From NCBI RefSeq assembly GCF_018881715.1, contig NZ_JACVPW010000001.1, forward strand, positions 769,337-833,336: DNA of 64,000 bases. Reading direction: 5' to 3'. Of this stretch, positions 1 to 8,664 are shown one piece after another. A program made the translations under genes and the position numbers. Source of the stretch: Polynucleobacter parvulilacunae (GTDB lineage Bacteria; Pseudomonadota; Gammaproteobacteria; Burkholderiales; Burkholderiaceae). Position 1 is the stretch's first letter. Every line of letters starts with the position of its first letter. Below the pieces are notes generated by a model, which was not told the origin of the DNA, did not search any database, and was given only the letters and a program-made list of their open reading frames with translations.

Positions 1-893
1 CCTGAGGCATTTAGAAGAACTGCAACGCCAGCAGGGGCAGCAGCCAGCTCTTCCAAGGCTTTAGCTAATGGCCAGGAATGTGTGCTGACATTCGCATCCA
101 GAAAATCTAAAACAGTGACGGGCTCATGTACACGTACTAAAGTCTCTTGAGCCTCAGATGGCTTGCCATTAACCAGAGCAATATGAACACATGAGCTTGG
201 CGTATCACGATAAATAATGCCTTGAAATTTGCCCCAAGGGGTAATGAATTCTCTACTGCCTTCGCGAACCACAATACTTTCATGCTGACTGCGGTATTGA
301 ATGAGATCAGCGATGCTGCCAATTTTTAATTGATGCTCTTTGGCAAATTCGAGAAGATCTGGAAGACGCGCCATGCTGCCATCGTCTTTCATAATTTCAC
401 AAATCACGGAGGTTGGTGAGCAGCCTGCCATAGCTGCTAAGTCACAACCTGCTTCAGTATGTCCTGAGCGAATAAGTACGCCACCAGGCTGGGCCATTAA
501 TGGAAAAATATGCCCGGGCTGAACTAGATCGCTGGGCTTAGCATTTGGTGCTACTGCAGTTTTAATCGTCAGCGCACGATCAGCTGCTGAGATGCCAGTA
601 GTAACGCCACTAGCCGCCTCAATAGATACGGTGAAGTTAGTTCCCATCGATGTGCCGTTATCCCGAACCATCAAGGGAAGGTTGATTTGTTGGCAGCGCT
701 CGCGGGTGAGGGTTAAGCAAATGAGACCGCGACCATACTTAGCCATGAAATTGACTGCCTCAGCCGTAATGTAATCCGCAGCCAGGACTAAATCACCCTC
801 GTTCTCGCGATCCTCTTCATCGACAAGGATCACCATCTTTCCGGCACGCAGCTCGGCAATAATTTCTTCGGTGGAGGCAAGGGTATTTGGCAT
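1..893 (-). CDS. ribB: 3,4-dihydroxy-2-butanone 4-phosphate synthase with degenerate RibA-like domain (partial, RibBX type)
   Basis: The gene starts at an ATG on the minus strand (891-893) and runs off the left window edge, giving about 297 visible residues. The N-terminal ~200 residues are RibB, which converts ribulose 5-phosphate to the four-carbon precursor of riboflavin: the acidic metal-site motif EDRENEGD lies near residue 27 and a RSGHTEAGCDLA motif near residue 140. The following ~95 residues align with the start of GTP cyclohydrolase II (RibA) and contain RVHEPVTVLDF. The RibA zinc-cysteine motif that should follow is absent. This fits the RibBX form known in other proteobacteria, in which a separate RibA supplies cyclohydrolase activity. 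ribD and ribE lie 2-4 kb away on the other strand. I see no FMN riboswitch in the 122-base leader. Confidence 0.93.
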   Translation of the reverse strand, partial: MPNTLASTEEIIAELRAGKMVILVDEEDRENEGDLVLAADYITAEAVNFMAKYGRGLICLTLTRERCQQINLPLMVRDNGTSMGTNFTVSIEAASGVTTGISAADRALTIKTAVAPNAKPSDLVQPGHIFPLMAQPGGVLIRSGHTEAGCDLAAMAGCSPTSVICEIMKDDGSMARLPDLLEFAKEHQLKIGSIADLIQYRSQHESIVVREGSREFITPWGKFQGIIYRDTPSSCVHIALVNGKPSEAQETLVRVHEPVTVLDFLDANVSTHSWPLAKALEELAAAPAGVAVLLNAS

Positions 894-1015
894 AGCCCTC
901 TATTTTAAGCGCAGGACCTGCTTGTTGTTCAGTCCTACCCCAATATCCTGACTTTCTGACGGCAGGAGCCTTAGACGAGAGTTTCAGTTCGCAGGCCTGC
1001 CTTAGAAAATAGGCA

Positions 1016-1345
1016 ATGCCCCCTAAACAGTGCTTTGACCCAAGAATCGGTTCTCAAAACTGCCAGGGGTTCATATTGCTCGAAGTTTTAGTGGCGCTGA
1101 GCCTCATTCTGGGGGTCTGGACCATCTCGGTTGGAGCTTATCAACGACTGGCTTTAATCCTGAGTCAGCAAGAAAGTAAAAGATCTCAAATTAGAAAGGA
1201 ATTGGATGCTTTTGAAATGCGAGAGCGGGCTAGAGCCAATCTCAATCTACCTAGCGAATCTTTAATTAATGAGTCTGCTCGAGTGTCTGATCGGAATCGC
1301 TCTGTGCGTACTTCTACTCAACCCATTATTAAAAACAAGCGCTAA
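1016..1345 (+). CDS. PilV-like minor pilin / pseudopilin
   Basis: A 109-residue protein with a class III prepilin signal near residues 17-34: a Gly followed by FILLEVLVALSLILG, with Glu at mature position 5 and a hydrophobic stretch after it. The rest is short and charged, so the mature protein (~90 residues) is smaller than most PilV proteins. It heads a set of four overlapping pilin-like genes (1016-2816) and probably acts as a minor pilin priming type IV pilus assembly at the inner membrane. The next gene starts 77 bases before this one ends. The family assignment rests on the N-terminus and the gene order only. Confidence 0.7.
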   Translation: MPPKQCFDPRIGSQNCQGFILLEVLVALSLILGVWTISVGAYQRLALILSQQESKRSQIRKELDAFEMRERARANLNLPSESLINESARVSDRNRSVRTSTQPIIKNKR

Positions 1346-1919
1346 TTTGGTCATCAAACAAATTGAGTATGAGAAATCACAATCTTTAATTGCAGAGGCA
1401 GATCGTGCATTTGAACTCATTGGGCGCGCTATTCGTATGGCTGGGTATCGCAATATTCAATCCCCACAAATCTCAAACCAAAAGTCAGGGCAAGCCCATA
1501 CAAATTCGTTTCTAGAGATAAATAAAAAATCAGGATTCCGTGGATCTGATTCGTTAAGCATTCATCATGAATTATCCGCGGGTGTAGATTTTGATTGCAT
1601 TGGAAATGCCCTTTCTAAAGATCGGACCAAAAATAATTTAGCTATGCAAGGATTCTTGGTGGATCGTCAGGCAGGAGTTCCGAAGGGTAAGAAGGTGAAT
1701 GGTGGTTCGCTAATATGCCAGTCGCTTGATCGCCAGGGACGCGTTCAAAACACTACCTTAATGAATGGGATAAACGGATTATTGATTGAGGAGCTAAATG
1801 CCAATGAAGCCCATTCTAGGAGGGGCCAAAGGCTGTTTAAGGTCAAGCTACAAATGACTGACGGGGCCAAGCTTCATTTGGATCTAGAGCGAACTTTTGC
1901 GACGAGAAATCTACCATGA
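1269..1919 (+). CDS. PilW-like minor pilin lacking a leader peptide
   Basis: A 216-residue protein starting MSLLECLIGIALCVLLL, a pilin-type hydrophobic helix. The initiating Met sits where mature residue 1 of a processed pilin should be, so the Glu falls exactly at position 5, but no leader and no Gly at -1 are encoded; two codons upstream in this frame is a TAA. The remaining ~190 residues are globular and resemble PilW (early segment RAIRMAGYRN). It lies between PilV-like and PilX-like genes, as in type IV pilus minor-pilin clusters. Either the leader was lost or translation begins at an unusual place. Confidence 0.65.
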   Translation: MSLLECLIGIALCVLLLNPLLKTSANLVIKQIEYEKSQSLIAEADRAFELIGRAIRMAGYRNIQSPQISNQKSGQAHTNSFLEINKKSGFRGSDSLSIHHELSAGVDFDCIGNALSKDRTKNNLAMQGFLVDRQAGVPKGKKVNGGSLICQSLDRQGRVQNTTLMNGINGLLIEELNANEAHSRRGQRLFKVKLQMTDGAKLHLDLERTFATRNLP

Positions 1920-2245
1920 TCTTGGCTTGGGTTATTTCACTGCTCTTACTTTGTTCTTCTCTCATCAATTATTTGGAGAGGTTGAATGCATTACGTATCG
2001 TAGAAGTACACACTATGGAAATTGCTCAGAAACATTTCATGGCTTCTGAAAAACTAGTCTTAGAGTGCGAGCAAAACATTACCAATATTTCAAACTTAGA
2101 AGAGAATGCATGCTTTATTCAGTCTGCAGGAAAAAATCGGTGGCTGATTTCGAGTAAAGAAAAGCCAGCAATACAGATCGGTGTTTTCATCGATGAAAAA
2201 ACGGGCGTTGCAACTCGCGTCAACTGGCGACAAGTGTTTGAATAA
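1916..2245 (+). CDS. PilX-like minor pilin
   Basis: A 109-residue protein with an N-terminal hydrophobic segment (ILAWVISLLLLCSSLINYL) and a small domain with two Cys residues (VLECEQ and ENACFI), likely disulfide-bonded outside the inner membrane. The start ATG overlaps the previous stop (ATGA). Like PilX/GspK-type proteins it has no Glu at position 5. It also lacks a visible leader and cleavage Gly. Position and size suggest a PilX-type minor pilin; sequence evidence beyond the N-terminus is weak. Confidence 0.55.
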   Translation: MILAWVISLLLLCSSLINYLERLNALRIVEVHTMEIAQKHFMASEKLVLECEQNITNISNLEENACFIQSAGKNRWLISSKEKPAIQIGVFIDEKTGVATRVNWRQVFE

Positions 2246-2816
2246 ATCCAATCTATATTTACGGCGATCCATTGATGCAAAAAATGGATTTAGTTTGCTA
2301 GAACTCATGGCGGTAGTTTTAATCATTGCGATTGCTGCTATGACGACGATGCCTTTATTGCAAGAACAAATCGCAGCTCGAGAAATCGAAACCATTGCTA
2401 GAAGATTTATTTTGCACGCCCATTTAGCTCGTCAGCAGGCTTTGCATTTAGGCCGCCCCGTGCTCCTTGCACCTATTTCTGGTGACCGGTGGGAGGAGGG
2501 GTGGGTGGTTAAAAGTGCTTGTAGCGGAAAGCCCGTAATAGCCGGTTGCATTGATAAGTCCTGGATCTCACAGGCAAGGATTAGCCCTATTTACTTTCAG
2601 GGTGGCGGCAAGCAATTCATTGACCCCAATTCTGGCAAGAGAGGCATTCTATTTAATGCGGCAGGCGCTGCTAAAACGGCCCAAGGCGGGTTTGTGGCGA
2701 ATCGATTAATCCTGGGTCACAGCAGAGCCCCGGGCGTGGAGCGCCAAATGATTTTGGGCAGCGGAGGACGTTGGCGGATCTGTGACCCAGCTAGAGATGC
2801 AAAGCGTTGCCATTGA
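2193..2816 (+). CDS. FimT/GspH-type minor pseudopilin
   Basis: A class III prepilin signal, NG followed by FSLLELMAVVLIIAIAA, is clear, with Glu at mature position 5. A ~155-residue domain follows that fits FimT/GspH, including the ARQQALHLGRPV segment typical of the helix after the pilin spine. The start is uncertain. The ATG at 2193 overlaps the previous gene by 53 bases and gives a ~32-residue leader; a TTG at 2238 would give a shorter leader. The gene ends where ribD begins, so pilin and riboflavin genes may be co-transcribed, although they are functionally unrelated. Confidence 0.72.
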   Translation: MKKRALQLASTGDKCLNKSNLYLRRSIDAKNGFSLLELMAVVLIIAIAAMTTMPLLQEQIAAREIETIARRFILHAHLARQQALHLGRPVLLAPISGDRWEEGWVVKSACSGKPVIAGCIDKSWISQARISPIYFQGGGKQFIDPNSGKRGILFNAAGAAKTAQGGFVANRLILGHSRAPGVERQMILGSGGRWRICDPARDAKRCH

Positions 2817-2833
2817 ATGGTTTAATAGACCCC

Positions 2834-3952
2834 ATGTACAGCGCAGTTGACCACCAGTTTATGAGCGAGGCAATAGCCGAGGCTCACAAAGCACTTTATT
2901 TATCCAACCCCAATCCTAGAGTGGGTTGCGTCATCGTTAAAGATGGCCAAGTCATTGGAAAAGGTTTTACACAAAAGGTGGGTAGCGCTCATGCTGAGGT
3001 GCAAGCCTTGGCTAATGCCAAATCCCTCGGAAATGATCCTACTGGTGCAACTGTGTACGTCACACTTGAGCCTTGTAGTCACACGGGACGTACACCACCC
3101 TGCGTAGATGCATTGATTGCAGCAAAACCGGCAGTTGTATTTGTGGCGATGACTGACCCCAATCCTTTGGTGGCTGGCAAAGGTCTAGAGCGACTAAAAG
3201 CTGCGGGAATTAAAGTGCACTCTGGGTTAATGGAGGTCGAAGCACGTTCCTTAAACCCAGGATTTATTTCACGAATGACGCGTGGCTTGCCTTGGGTGCG
3301 TATGAAGATTGCGGCAAGCTTAGATGGCAAAACTGCCTTGCCCGATGGCCGCAGTCAATGGATTACAGGACCACTTGCTAGGGCTGATGGTCATCACTGG
3401 CGTGCACAAGCTTGCGCGATTGTCACAGGTGTTGGCACAGTAAAAGAAGATGATCCAAGTCTCAATGTGAGAGAAGTAGAGACCCAAAGACAGCCCGCTC
3501 GAATCATTATTGATTCCAAGCTGGAAACACCAACTAACGCGAAGATCTTGCAAAACCCAGAGCAGTCTGGCATTTTGATCGTCTGTGCAAATTTAGATAA
3601 CCCTGAGATGCAAGCAAAAGCGAAGGCTTTTGAAGTGCAGGGTATTCAGGTGATTGCGATGGCTAATGCATTTGGTAAGGTTGATCTACCAAGTTTGTTT
3701 TCCTATCTCGCTAAAGAGCGTGAGATGAATGAAATTCATATCGAATCTGGATTTAAGCTCAATGGCTCAATGCTCAAAGAGAATTGTGTAGATGAGTTAC
3801 TACTCTACTACGCCCCATTTTTGATGGGTGATGGTATTGGAATAGCGAATGTCGGTCTCTTAAATGATTTGGGCCAGCGCCAGAACTGGCAGATTATTGA
3901 TCAAGCGCTTTTTGGTCCGGATCTGCGTTTACGTTTAATTAAAAATAGCTAA
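2834..3952 (+). CDS. ribD: Bifunctional pyrimidine deaminase / reductase of riboflavin synthesis
   Basis: RibD carries out the second and third steps of riboflavin synthesis, deaminating and then reducing the pyrimidine product of GTP cyclohydrolase II. The deaminase half (about residues 1-145) has the zinc motifs HAEVQAL and PCSHTGRTPPC. The reductase half begins at KIAASLDGKTALPDGRSQWI. I place the start at the ATG at 2834 (372 residues). A TTG at 2807 is in frame but lies inside the preceding gene and has no better ribosome site. ribE follows after 16 bases. Confidence 0.95.
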   Translation: MYSAVDHQFMSEAIAEAHKALYLSNPNPRVGCVIVKDGQVIGKGFTQKVGSAHAEVQALANAKSLGNDPTGATVYVTLEPCSHTGRTPPCVDALIAAKPAVVFVAMTDPNPLVAGKGLERLKAAGIKVHSGLMEVEARSLNPGFISRMTRGLPWVRMKIAASLDGKTALPDGRSQWITGPLARADGHHWRAQACAIVTGVGTVKEDDPSLNVREVETQRQPARIIIDSKLETPTNAKILQNPEQSGILIVCANLDNPEMQAKAKAFEVQGIQVIAMANAFGKVDLPSLFSYLAKEREMNEIHIESGFKLNGSMLKENCVDELLLYYAPFLMGDGIGIANVGLLNDLGQRQNWQIIDQALFGPDLRLRLIKNS

Positions 3953-3968
3953 GAACTAAAATCTCTCT

Positions 3969-4586
3969 ATGTTTACAGGAATCATTACCGCCATCGGTCA
4001 AATCAAAAGCGCCCAAGCTAAGGGTGACGGCCTTCATCTTCTCGTAGAGGTGCCAGACGGTTATTTGGACGATGTGGTCTTGGGTGACAGTATTGCTATT
4101 CAGGGTGCCTGCATGACAGCTATCCAATTAACAAGCAATTCTTTTGCTCTCGATATTTCTCGTGAGTCTTTGAATAAAACGGTTGGTCTAGATCAAGTTG
4201 GCCCAGTTAACCTTGAGAAGGCAATGCGTCTCAACGATCGCTTGGGTGGTCATTTAGTCAGCGGGCATGTGGACGGCGTTGGCAAAGTCGCTCACTTTGC
4301 TCAAGTGGTAAACGATGCTTATGGCTCTTGGTTGCTTCGTATCGAAGCACCAAAAGAACTGGCGCAATACTTGGCTTACAAAGGCTCTATCGTTGTCAAT
4401 GGTGTATCGCTGACAGTGAACCAAACTGAAGACACAGCAAATTCTTGCATTATCAATATCAATATCATTCCACATACTCTGGAAAACACCACGCTGGGTA
4501 ATCTCAAGCAGGGTGATGCAGTGAATTTGGAAGTAGATTTAATTGCACGCTATGTAGCACGTATGCTTCAGACGCAAGAAAAGTAA
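3969..4586 (+). CDS. ribE: Riboflavin synthase alpha subunit
   Basis: A 205-residue protein beginning MFTGIITAIGQI, the hallmark N-terminus of riboflavin synthase, which converts two molecules of 6,7-dimethyl-8-ribityllumazine into riboflavin and a pyrimidine. Two homologous lumazine-binding halves are visible: the first with GDSIAIQGACMTAI and LGGHLVSGHVDGVG, the second with YKGSIVVNGVSLTVN. The length is normal. It lies directly after ribD and probably shares its transcript. A convergent TA pair begins 8 bases downstream. Confidence 0.96.
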   Translation: MFTGIITAIGQIKSAQAKGDGLHLLVEVPDGYLDDVVLGDSIAIQGACMTAIQLTSNSFALDISRESLNKTVGLDQVGPVNLEKAMRLNDRLGGHLVSGHVDGVGKVAHFAQVVNDAYGSWLLRIEAPKELAQYLAYKGSIVVNGVSLTVNQTEDTANSCIININIIPHTLENTTLGNLKQGDAVNLEVDLIARYVARMLQTQEK

Positions 4587-4594
4587 TTTTTTAC

Positions 4595-4885
4595 TTATTT
4601 CCTGCTATCTGCTTTTCGGTATACGGCATCTTGATCGCGCTTACCTACTGCAATTACTAGAACTACAAGTTTGTGATCAATAACTTCATAAACTAATCTA
4701 TAGCCAACAGCTCTAAGTTTAATTTTATAAAAGTTGTCTAGATCACCATGTAGCTTTGCAGAGGCCACTCTCGGATTAATAAGACGTTTTTGTAATTGTT
4801 TTTTAAATTGTTCTTTTATTGAGTTGTCTAATTTTTGCCATTCTTTTAATGCAAGCGCATGAAACTCAAGATTAAAGCTCTTCAA
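4595..4885 (-). CDS. RelE/ParE-superfamily toxin
   Basis: A 96-residue basic protein with the RelE fold pattern: KEWQKLDNSIKEQFKKQL helix, LHGDLDNFYKIKLRAVGYRLVYEV strands, and a C-terminal VIAVGKRDQDAVY strand/helix. RelE toxins cleave mRNA in the ribosomal A site. The Lys and Arg residues of the KIKLRAVGYRLVY segment are where the active-site positive charges normally sit. It overlaps the upstream antitoxin gene by 14 bases, the usual antitoxin-first arrangement with translational coupling. The pair sits between ribE and queC, converging on ribE. Confidence 0.88.
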   Translation of the reverse strand: MKSFNLEFHALALKEWQKLDNSIKEQFKKQLQKRLINPRVASAKLHGDLDNFYKIKLRAVGYRLVYEVIDHKLVVLVIAVGKRDQDAVYRKADSRK

Positions 4886-5126
4886 GCTTCACTTTCACTG
4901 TTTTTCCACCCTTACGAGCCTGAATAGTTTTGATGAGTGATACATCATCAATTAAGTCGAGCAAAGCCTCGTATGCCTTAGCGGATAGTAGGTAGGCTTC
5001 GGGCTTGTTGTGGTTTAAGACGGCCACAGGAAGATCTCCTGCAATCTCCATGATCTTGCTTGGATTACGTCTCAAATCAGTCATGCTGACGGTGGTTTTT
5101 GCGTGAATTGTTTGTGTAAGGCTCAT
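4872..5126 (-). CDS. Phd/YefM-type antitoxin (RelB/StbD-like)
   Basis: An 84-residue protein. The N-terminal ~55 residues match the Phd/YefM DNA-binding fold (TVSMTDLRRNPSKIMEIAGDLPVAVLNHNKPEAYLLSAKAYE is the homologous stretch, spanning residues 12-53). The C-terminal tail, ending in KVKLEEL, would wrap the toxin. It precedes and overlaps the RelE-type toxin gene and probably represses its own promoter in the 106-base gap before queC. In that gap an AT-rich stretch upstream of the start (5127-5160) is the likely promoter/operator region, but I cannot define boxes with confidence. Confidence 0.87.
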   Translation of the reverse strand: MSLTQTIHAKTTVSMTDLRRNPSKIMEIAGDLPVAVLNHNKPEAYLLSAKAYEALLDLIDDVSLIKTIQARKGGKTVKVKLEEL

Positions 5127-5183
5127 ATAAAAATACCCATAATTTAGTGCATTATTATGTGCTTTTTAATAAATGTCAAACAC

Positions 5184-5208
5184 AAAAAAATAGGGCCTAA
5201 TGGCCCTA
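5184..5208 (-). terminator. Rho-independent terminator downstream of queC
   Basis: A perfect 7-base-pair stem (5191-5197 with 5202-5208, loop TAAT) is followed on the minus strand by seven T residues (5184-5190). It lies 25 bases after the queC stop and should end the tol-pal-queC transcript before it enters the TA operon. Confidence 0.85.
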
Positions 5209-5232
5209 AGGGTTTATTCAAATTAAAGGGGT

Positions 5233-5967
5233 TTATCTATAGCGGGTCGGGTCAGTTAGGTTAGCCTGCTGAAACCCTACTTGCCTTAGGCGGCAAGACT
5301 CACATTCACCGCAGGCTTCGCCTAAATCATTCGCTTGATAGCAAGAAACAGTTTGCGAATAGTCCACACCCATGGTGCTGCCTAATTGAATGATTTGCGC
5401 TTTGGTCAGATTGATAATCGGCGCATGTACTCTAAAACGATTTGCATCATTGATGGCTTCTACACCTGCTTTTGTAGCAAGGTTGGCCATGTGCTCAAAA
5501 GAAGCGACATACTCTGGGCGACAATCGGGGTAGCCCGAATAGTCCACTGAGTTAGCGCCATAGAAAATATCAAGGCCACCCAATGACTCTGCCCAGCCTA
5601 AGGCGAGTGATAACAAAATCGTATTGCGCGCCGGAACATAAGTGACGGGGATTTCTTGATCTTTGCCTGGGGTAGTTGGAACTGCAATCGATGAATCAGT
5701 TAAGGCAGAGCCCCCAAAACGGGTGAGATCTAGATTGACCACCTCATGCCTTGCCACTCCGATTTGCTTAGCAATATGTTTTGCCGCTGCTAGCTCAGAA
5801 GAGTGACGCTGACCATAGCCTACGGATAGTGCATAGGGCGTATATCCAAGGTCTTTCGCAAGCGCTAGAACAGTAGTGGAGTCTAGGCCACCAGAAAACA
5901 AGATGACCGCAGGAGCGCCCGCTTTACGGGGCGCCAGAGATTCAAATGCGGCAGAAAGCTTAGACAT
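5233..5967 (-). CDS. queC: 7-cyano-7-deazaguanine synthase
   Basis: QueC converts 7-carboxy-7-deazaguanine to preQ0 using ATP and ammonia, in the queuosine tRNA modification pathway. The 244-residue protein has the PP-loop FSGGLDSTT at residues 24-32 and a C-terminal zinc site with four Cys in [17 protein letters not shown]. It begins 10 bases after the cpoB stop and is the last gene of the tol operon; queC next to cpoB is common in beta- and gammaproteobacteria. No queE or queD is visible in this window. Confidence 0.96.
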   Translation of the reverse strand: MSKLSAAFESLAPRKAGAPAVILFSGGLDSTTVLALAKDLGYTPYALSVGYGQRHSSELAAAKHIAKQIGVARHEVVNLDLTRFGGSALTDSSIAVPTTPGKDQEIPVTYVPARNTILLSLALGWAESLGGLDIFYGANSVDYSGYPDCRPEYVASFEHMANLATKAGVEAINDANRFRVHAPIINLTKAQIIQLGSTMGVDYSQTVSCYQANDLGEACGECESCRLRQVGFQQANLTDPTRYR

Positions 5968-5977
5968 AGAGGATTAA

Positions 5978-6709
5978 TTACTTAGCGCCAGCAATCAGTT
6001 GCTGCGCATCCTTAGCTGCATCTGTATCTGGATACTTGGCAATAATGTCGCTAAATGTTTTTTTAGCTGCCGCTTTGTTGCCGCTTTCTAATTGGGCGTT
6101 ACCTAAAGTCACCATTGCTGCAGGAATACGTGGGTGGTTTGGATAGCGTTTAATCAGGCTTTGGAGTTGATTGATTGCGCCAGCATATTCTTTATTGGCA
6201 TATTTGCTATTGCCGCTCCAGTAGAGAGCGAGTGGTAAGTAGGGACTCTTTGGATACTTCGCTATGAATGCAGCAAAGTTATCGTCAGCTTTTTTCAGAT
6301 TACCCGCCTGAAATGCTTTTAACGCATCGTCGTAAGCTTTCTTCTCACCAGGCTGAACTGTGCCTGAGACGCCTTCAATAGTTATAGTGCGTGGCTCAAA
6401 ATTACCTAGACGTGAATCGAGATCTTGGTAGTAAGTTTTCTGACTAGTGCTAATGTCTTCACCTTGCTTTTCAAGCTCCTCTACCTTACCGCGTAACTCT
6501 GCATTTTCTGTTTTGAGTTTGTCGATTTGGCCTTGTAACTCAAGCTGGGTAGTAGCTAGAGACTTACGTAGATCCAAAATAGCCTTGCGTGCCTCATCGT
6601 CAGAGAAGAGAGCCCACGCGCTGTTAGAGGCGCCCAAGCAAATGAGTGCAGCACTTAAACAAAACGCTCGTGAGAGCGTTTGTTTTACTGAGTGAGAAAG
6701 CATCTTCAT
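5978..6709 (-). CDS. cpoB: Cell division coordinator CpoB (YbgF), TPR protein
   Basis: A 243-residue periplasmic protein with a signal peptide (cleavage probably after NSAWA near residue 33), a coiled-coil trimerisation region (about residues 40-90, heptad-rich, QLELQGQIDKLKTENAELRG) and three C-terminal tetratricopeptide repeats (about 125-240). CpoB links the Tol-Pal machine to peptidoglycan synthesis by PBP1B during constriction. The start codon overlaps the pal stop (TAATG), so the two are translationally coupled. Confidence 0.94.
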   Translation of the reverse strand: MKMLSHSVKQTLSRAFCLSAALICLGASNSAWALFSDDEARKAILDLRKSLATTQLELQGQIDKLKTENAELRGKVEELEKQGEDISTSQKTYYQDLDSRLGNFEPRTITIEGVSGTVQPGEKKAYDDALKAFQAGNLKKADDNFAAFIAKYPKSPYLPLALYWSGNSKYANKEYAGAINQLQSLIKRYPNHPRIPAAMVTLGNAQLESGNKAAAKKTFSDIIAKYPDTDAAKDAQQLIAGAK

Positions 6710-7209
6710 TAGTTAGTGATGTAAACAATATCAGCCCGGCGATTTTCTGCCCAAGCTGCTTCATTATCACCTTCTGCTTTTGGCTTCTCTTTGCCAAAAC
6801 TGACTGCTTCCATTTGATCGTCAGAGACGCCCATCAAATTTAATGATTTGCGAACTGCATCAGAACGACGTTGGCCAAGTGCCAAGTTATATTCGGCTGT
6901 GCCGCGTTCATCGGTATTACCTTGAATAATGATCTTTTGCTTTGGGTTTGCTTTTAAGTAGCTCGCGTGGGCAGACAACATTTTTTGATATTTAGTCTGA
7001 ACGGTGTATTCATCGAAGCCGAAGTAAACACTCTTCTCGAAAAGTGGGCTGCTTGGATCATTCCATGGCTGTGAGCCAAATTTGCCGCTACCGCTGCCAT
7101 TAGCGCCGTCTGTATCGTCTAACTTAACGCTAGAGCAAGCGGCCATCAGAAATGCGGTGGCACCGATGAGGGCAAATGTCGCTGCGCGACGTGCGATAGA
7201 AATCTTCAT
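6709..7209 (-). CDS. pal: Peptidoglycan-associated lipoprotein Pal
   Basis: The 166-residue form starting at 7209 has a lipoprotein signal with lipobox LMAAC and a purine-rich ribosome site just upstream; an in-frame start at 7260 would add 17 residues ahead of a normal signal peptide and is rejected. The C-terminal OmpA-like domain contains IIQGNTDERGTAEYN and LGQRRSDAVRKSL, including the Asp and Arg that bind diaminopimelate of peptidoglycan. Pal anchors the outer membrane to the cell wall and partners TolB. It sits between tolB and cpoB in the usual order. Confidence 0.97.
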   Translation of the reverse strand: MKISIARRAATFALIGATAFLMAACSSVKLDDTDGANGSGSGKFGSQPWNDPSSPLFEKSVYFGFDEYTVQTKYQKMLSAHASYLKANPKQKIIIQGNTDERGTAEYNLALGQRRSDAVRKSLNLMGVSDDQMEAVSFGKEKPKAEGDNEAAWAENRRADIVYITN

Positions 7210-7338
7210 GAATTTTTCCTTTTTCCTACGGGCTGAATCTATAAATGAATCAATAGACAATATTATGCCCCCAAGAACATCAAAAGTGACTATTTCAACC
7301 GCTAAAAAGGGGTTTAGGCACTATTGCTGGTTATGGAC

Positions 7339-8661
7339 TTAGTCCATAAAAGGACCCCAAGATGGCTGACGCACGTCAGATCCTGGAATGCTCAATACTT
7401 GTTTGGAGTTGCCATCGACTGAAACAGCAGCCAGCACTCGTTTGCCACCCACCTTGGTGGAATACAGAACATAGCGGCCATTGGCAGCAAAGGAAGGGGA
7501 TTCATCACTGGTGCCATCGGTTAGTGCCTGAGCATCACCGGTAGCGAGATTCAAAATATAGAGACGATAGGCGCCACCGATATTGGCGATGTATGCCAAA
7601 TACTTGCCATCTGGTGAGATACGAGGTGATGTCACGAAACCTTGTTTGAAGGTAACGCGTTTTACGCCCTCAGCTTGTTCGCCATCTGCACTCATGCGAT
7701 AGATTTGTGGGTTGCCACCACGATCACTCGTGAAATAAATATAGCGACCATCAGCGGAGTACTGTGGTTCAGTGTCAATCGTGTTGCCACGAGTTAAGCG
7801 ATGCAATCCTGTGCCGTCTGCATTAATGCCGTAGATCTGAGTATTACCATCTTTAGATAATGAGATGGCTAATTTCTTGCCATCAGGAGACCATGCTGGC
7901 GCACTGTTATTGCCCTTTTGATTTGAAAGAGAAATGCGACGACCGGTTGCGAGCTCATGAACATAAATGACTGGCTTACGATCTTCAAAGGAAACGTAGG
8001 CAACCTTCTTGCCATCAGGAGACCATGACGGAGAAATAATGGGCTCGCCACTATTCATCGCATTACGAATGTTTTGACCATCAGCGTCAGAGATCACCAG
8101 GCGATAGCGCTTGCCATCCTTGATGACATAAGAGAGGCGGGTTGAGAATACGCCACGTTCACCGAGTAACTTGAAGATGATGTCATCGGCAATCTTGTGC
8201 GCAGCTGCACGTAAATTATCTGTACTTGAGTTGAGATTTAAGCCGCCCAGACTTTGGGATTTGCGAACATCAAATAACTTGTAGTGAATATCGAACTGGT
8301 TGTTGCCGGTTTGGACAACAGAGCCAACCACGAGTGCATCGGCGCCACGTGCAGCCCATGATTTGTAATTTGGTGTGCCCTCATCACTCTCAACAGCATT
8401 GCCATTTTCGGTATTTTTAAAATAACCACTACGAGCTAAATCTTGACGAATGATTTCGGTGACGCTGGTAGGTAATTTATTTTCATCTTTAAAACGCATC
8501 ACTGCGATTGGGTAGAGTGATTGACCTACGCCAGTGATTTCGATGTTCATTTGCGCATGTGCGGGTGTCGCCATGCCAATGAATAGCGCAAACATGACCA
8601 AGCTAAAAGAATTCAGTTGTGATGCCAGTTTCTGTATCTGTCTTTTTGCTATTTGCAACAT
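7339..8661 (-). CDS. tolB: Tol-Pal system periplasmic protein TolB
   Basis: A 440-residue protein with a signal peptide (probable cleavage after TPAHA near residue 36), an N-terminal alpha/beta domain and a six-bladed C-terminal beta-propeller. The propeller shows the repeated SPSWSPDGKKVAYVS, SAPAWSPDGKKLAIS and TEPQYSADGRYIYFTS blade motifs (WD40-like/PD40). TolB binds Pal and TolA in the periplasm. It starts 3 bases after the tolA stop. A 129-base gap separates it from pal. Confidence 0.97.
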   Translation of the reverse strand: MLQIAKRQIQKLASQLNSFSLVMFALFIGMATPAHAQMNIEITGVGQSLYPIAVMRFKDENKLPTSVTEIIRQDLARSGYFKNTENGNAVESDEGTPNYKSWAARGADALVVGSVVQTGNNQFDIHYKLFDVRKSQSLGGLNLNSSTDNLRAAAHKIADDIIFKLLGERGVFSTRLSYVIKDGKRYRLVISDADGQNIRNAMNSGEPIISPSWSPDGKKVAYVSFEDRKPVIYVHELATGRRISLSNQKGNNSAPAWSPDGKKLAISLSKDGNTQIYGINADGTGLHRLTRGNTIDTEPQYSADGRYIYFTSDRGGNPQIYRMSADGEQAEGVKRVTFKQGFVTSPRISPDGKYLAYIANIGGAYRLYILNLATGDAQALTDGTSDESPSFAANGRYVLYSTKVGGKRVLAAVSVDGNSKQVLSIPGSDVRQPSWGPFMD

Positions 8662-8664
8662 GCA

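Noticed and set aside
894..1015. Possible FMN riboswitch before ribB
   Set aside because: I could not match the conserved RFN core or its arms in the 122 bases, on either strand.
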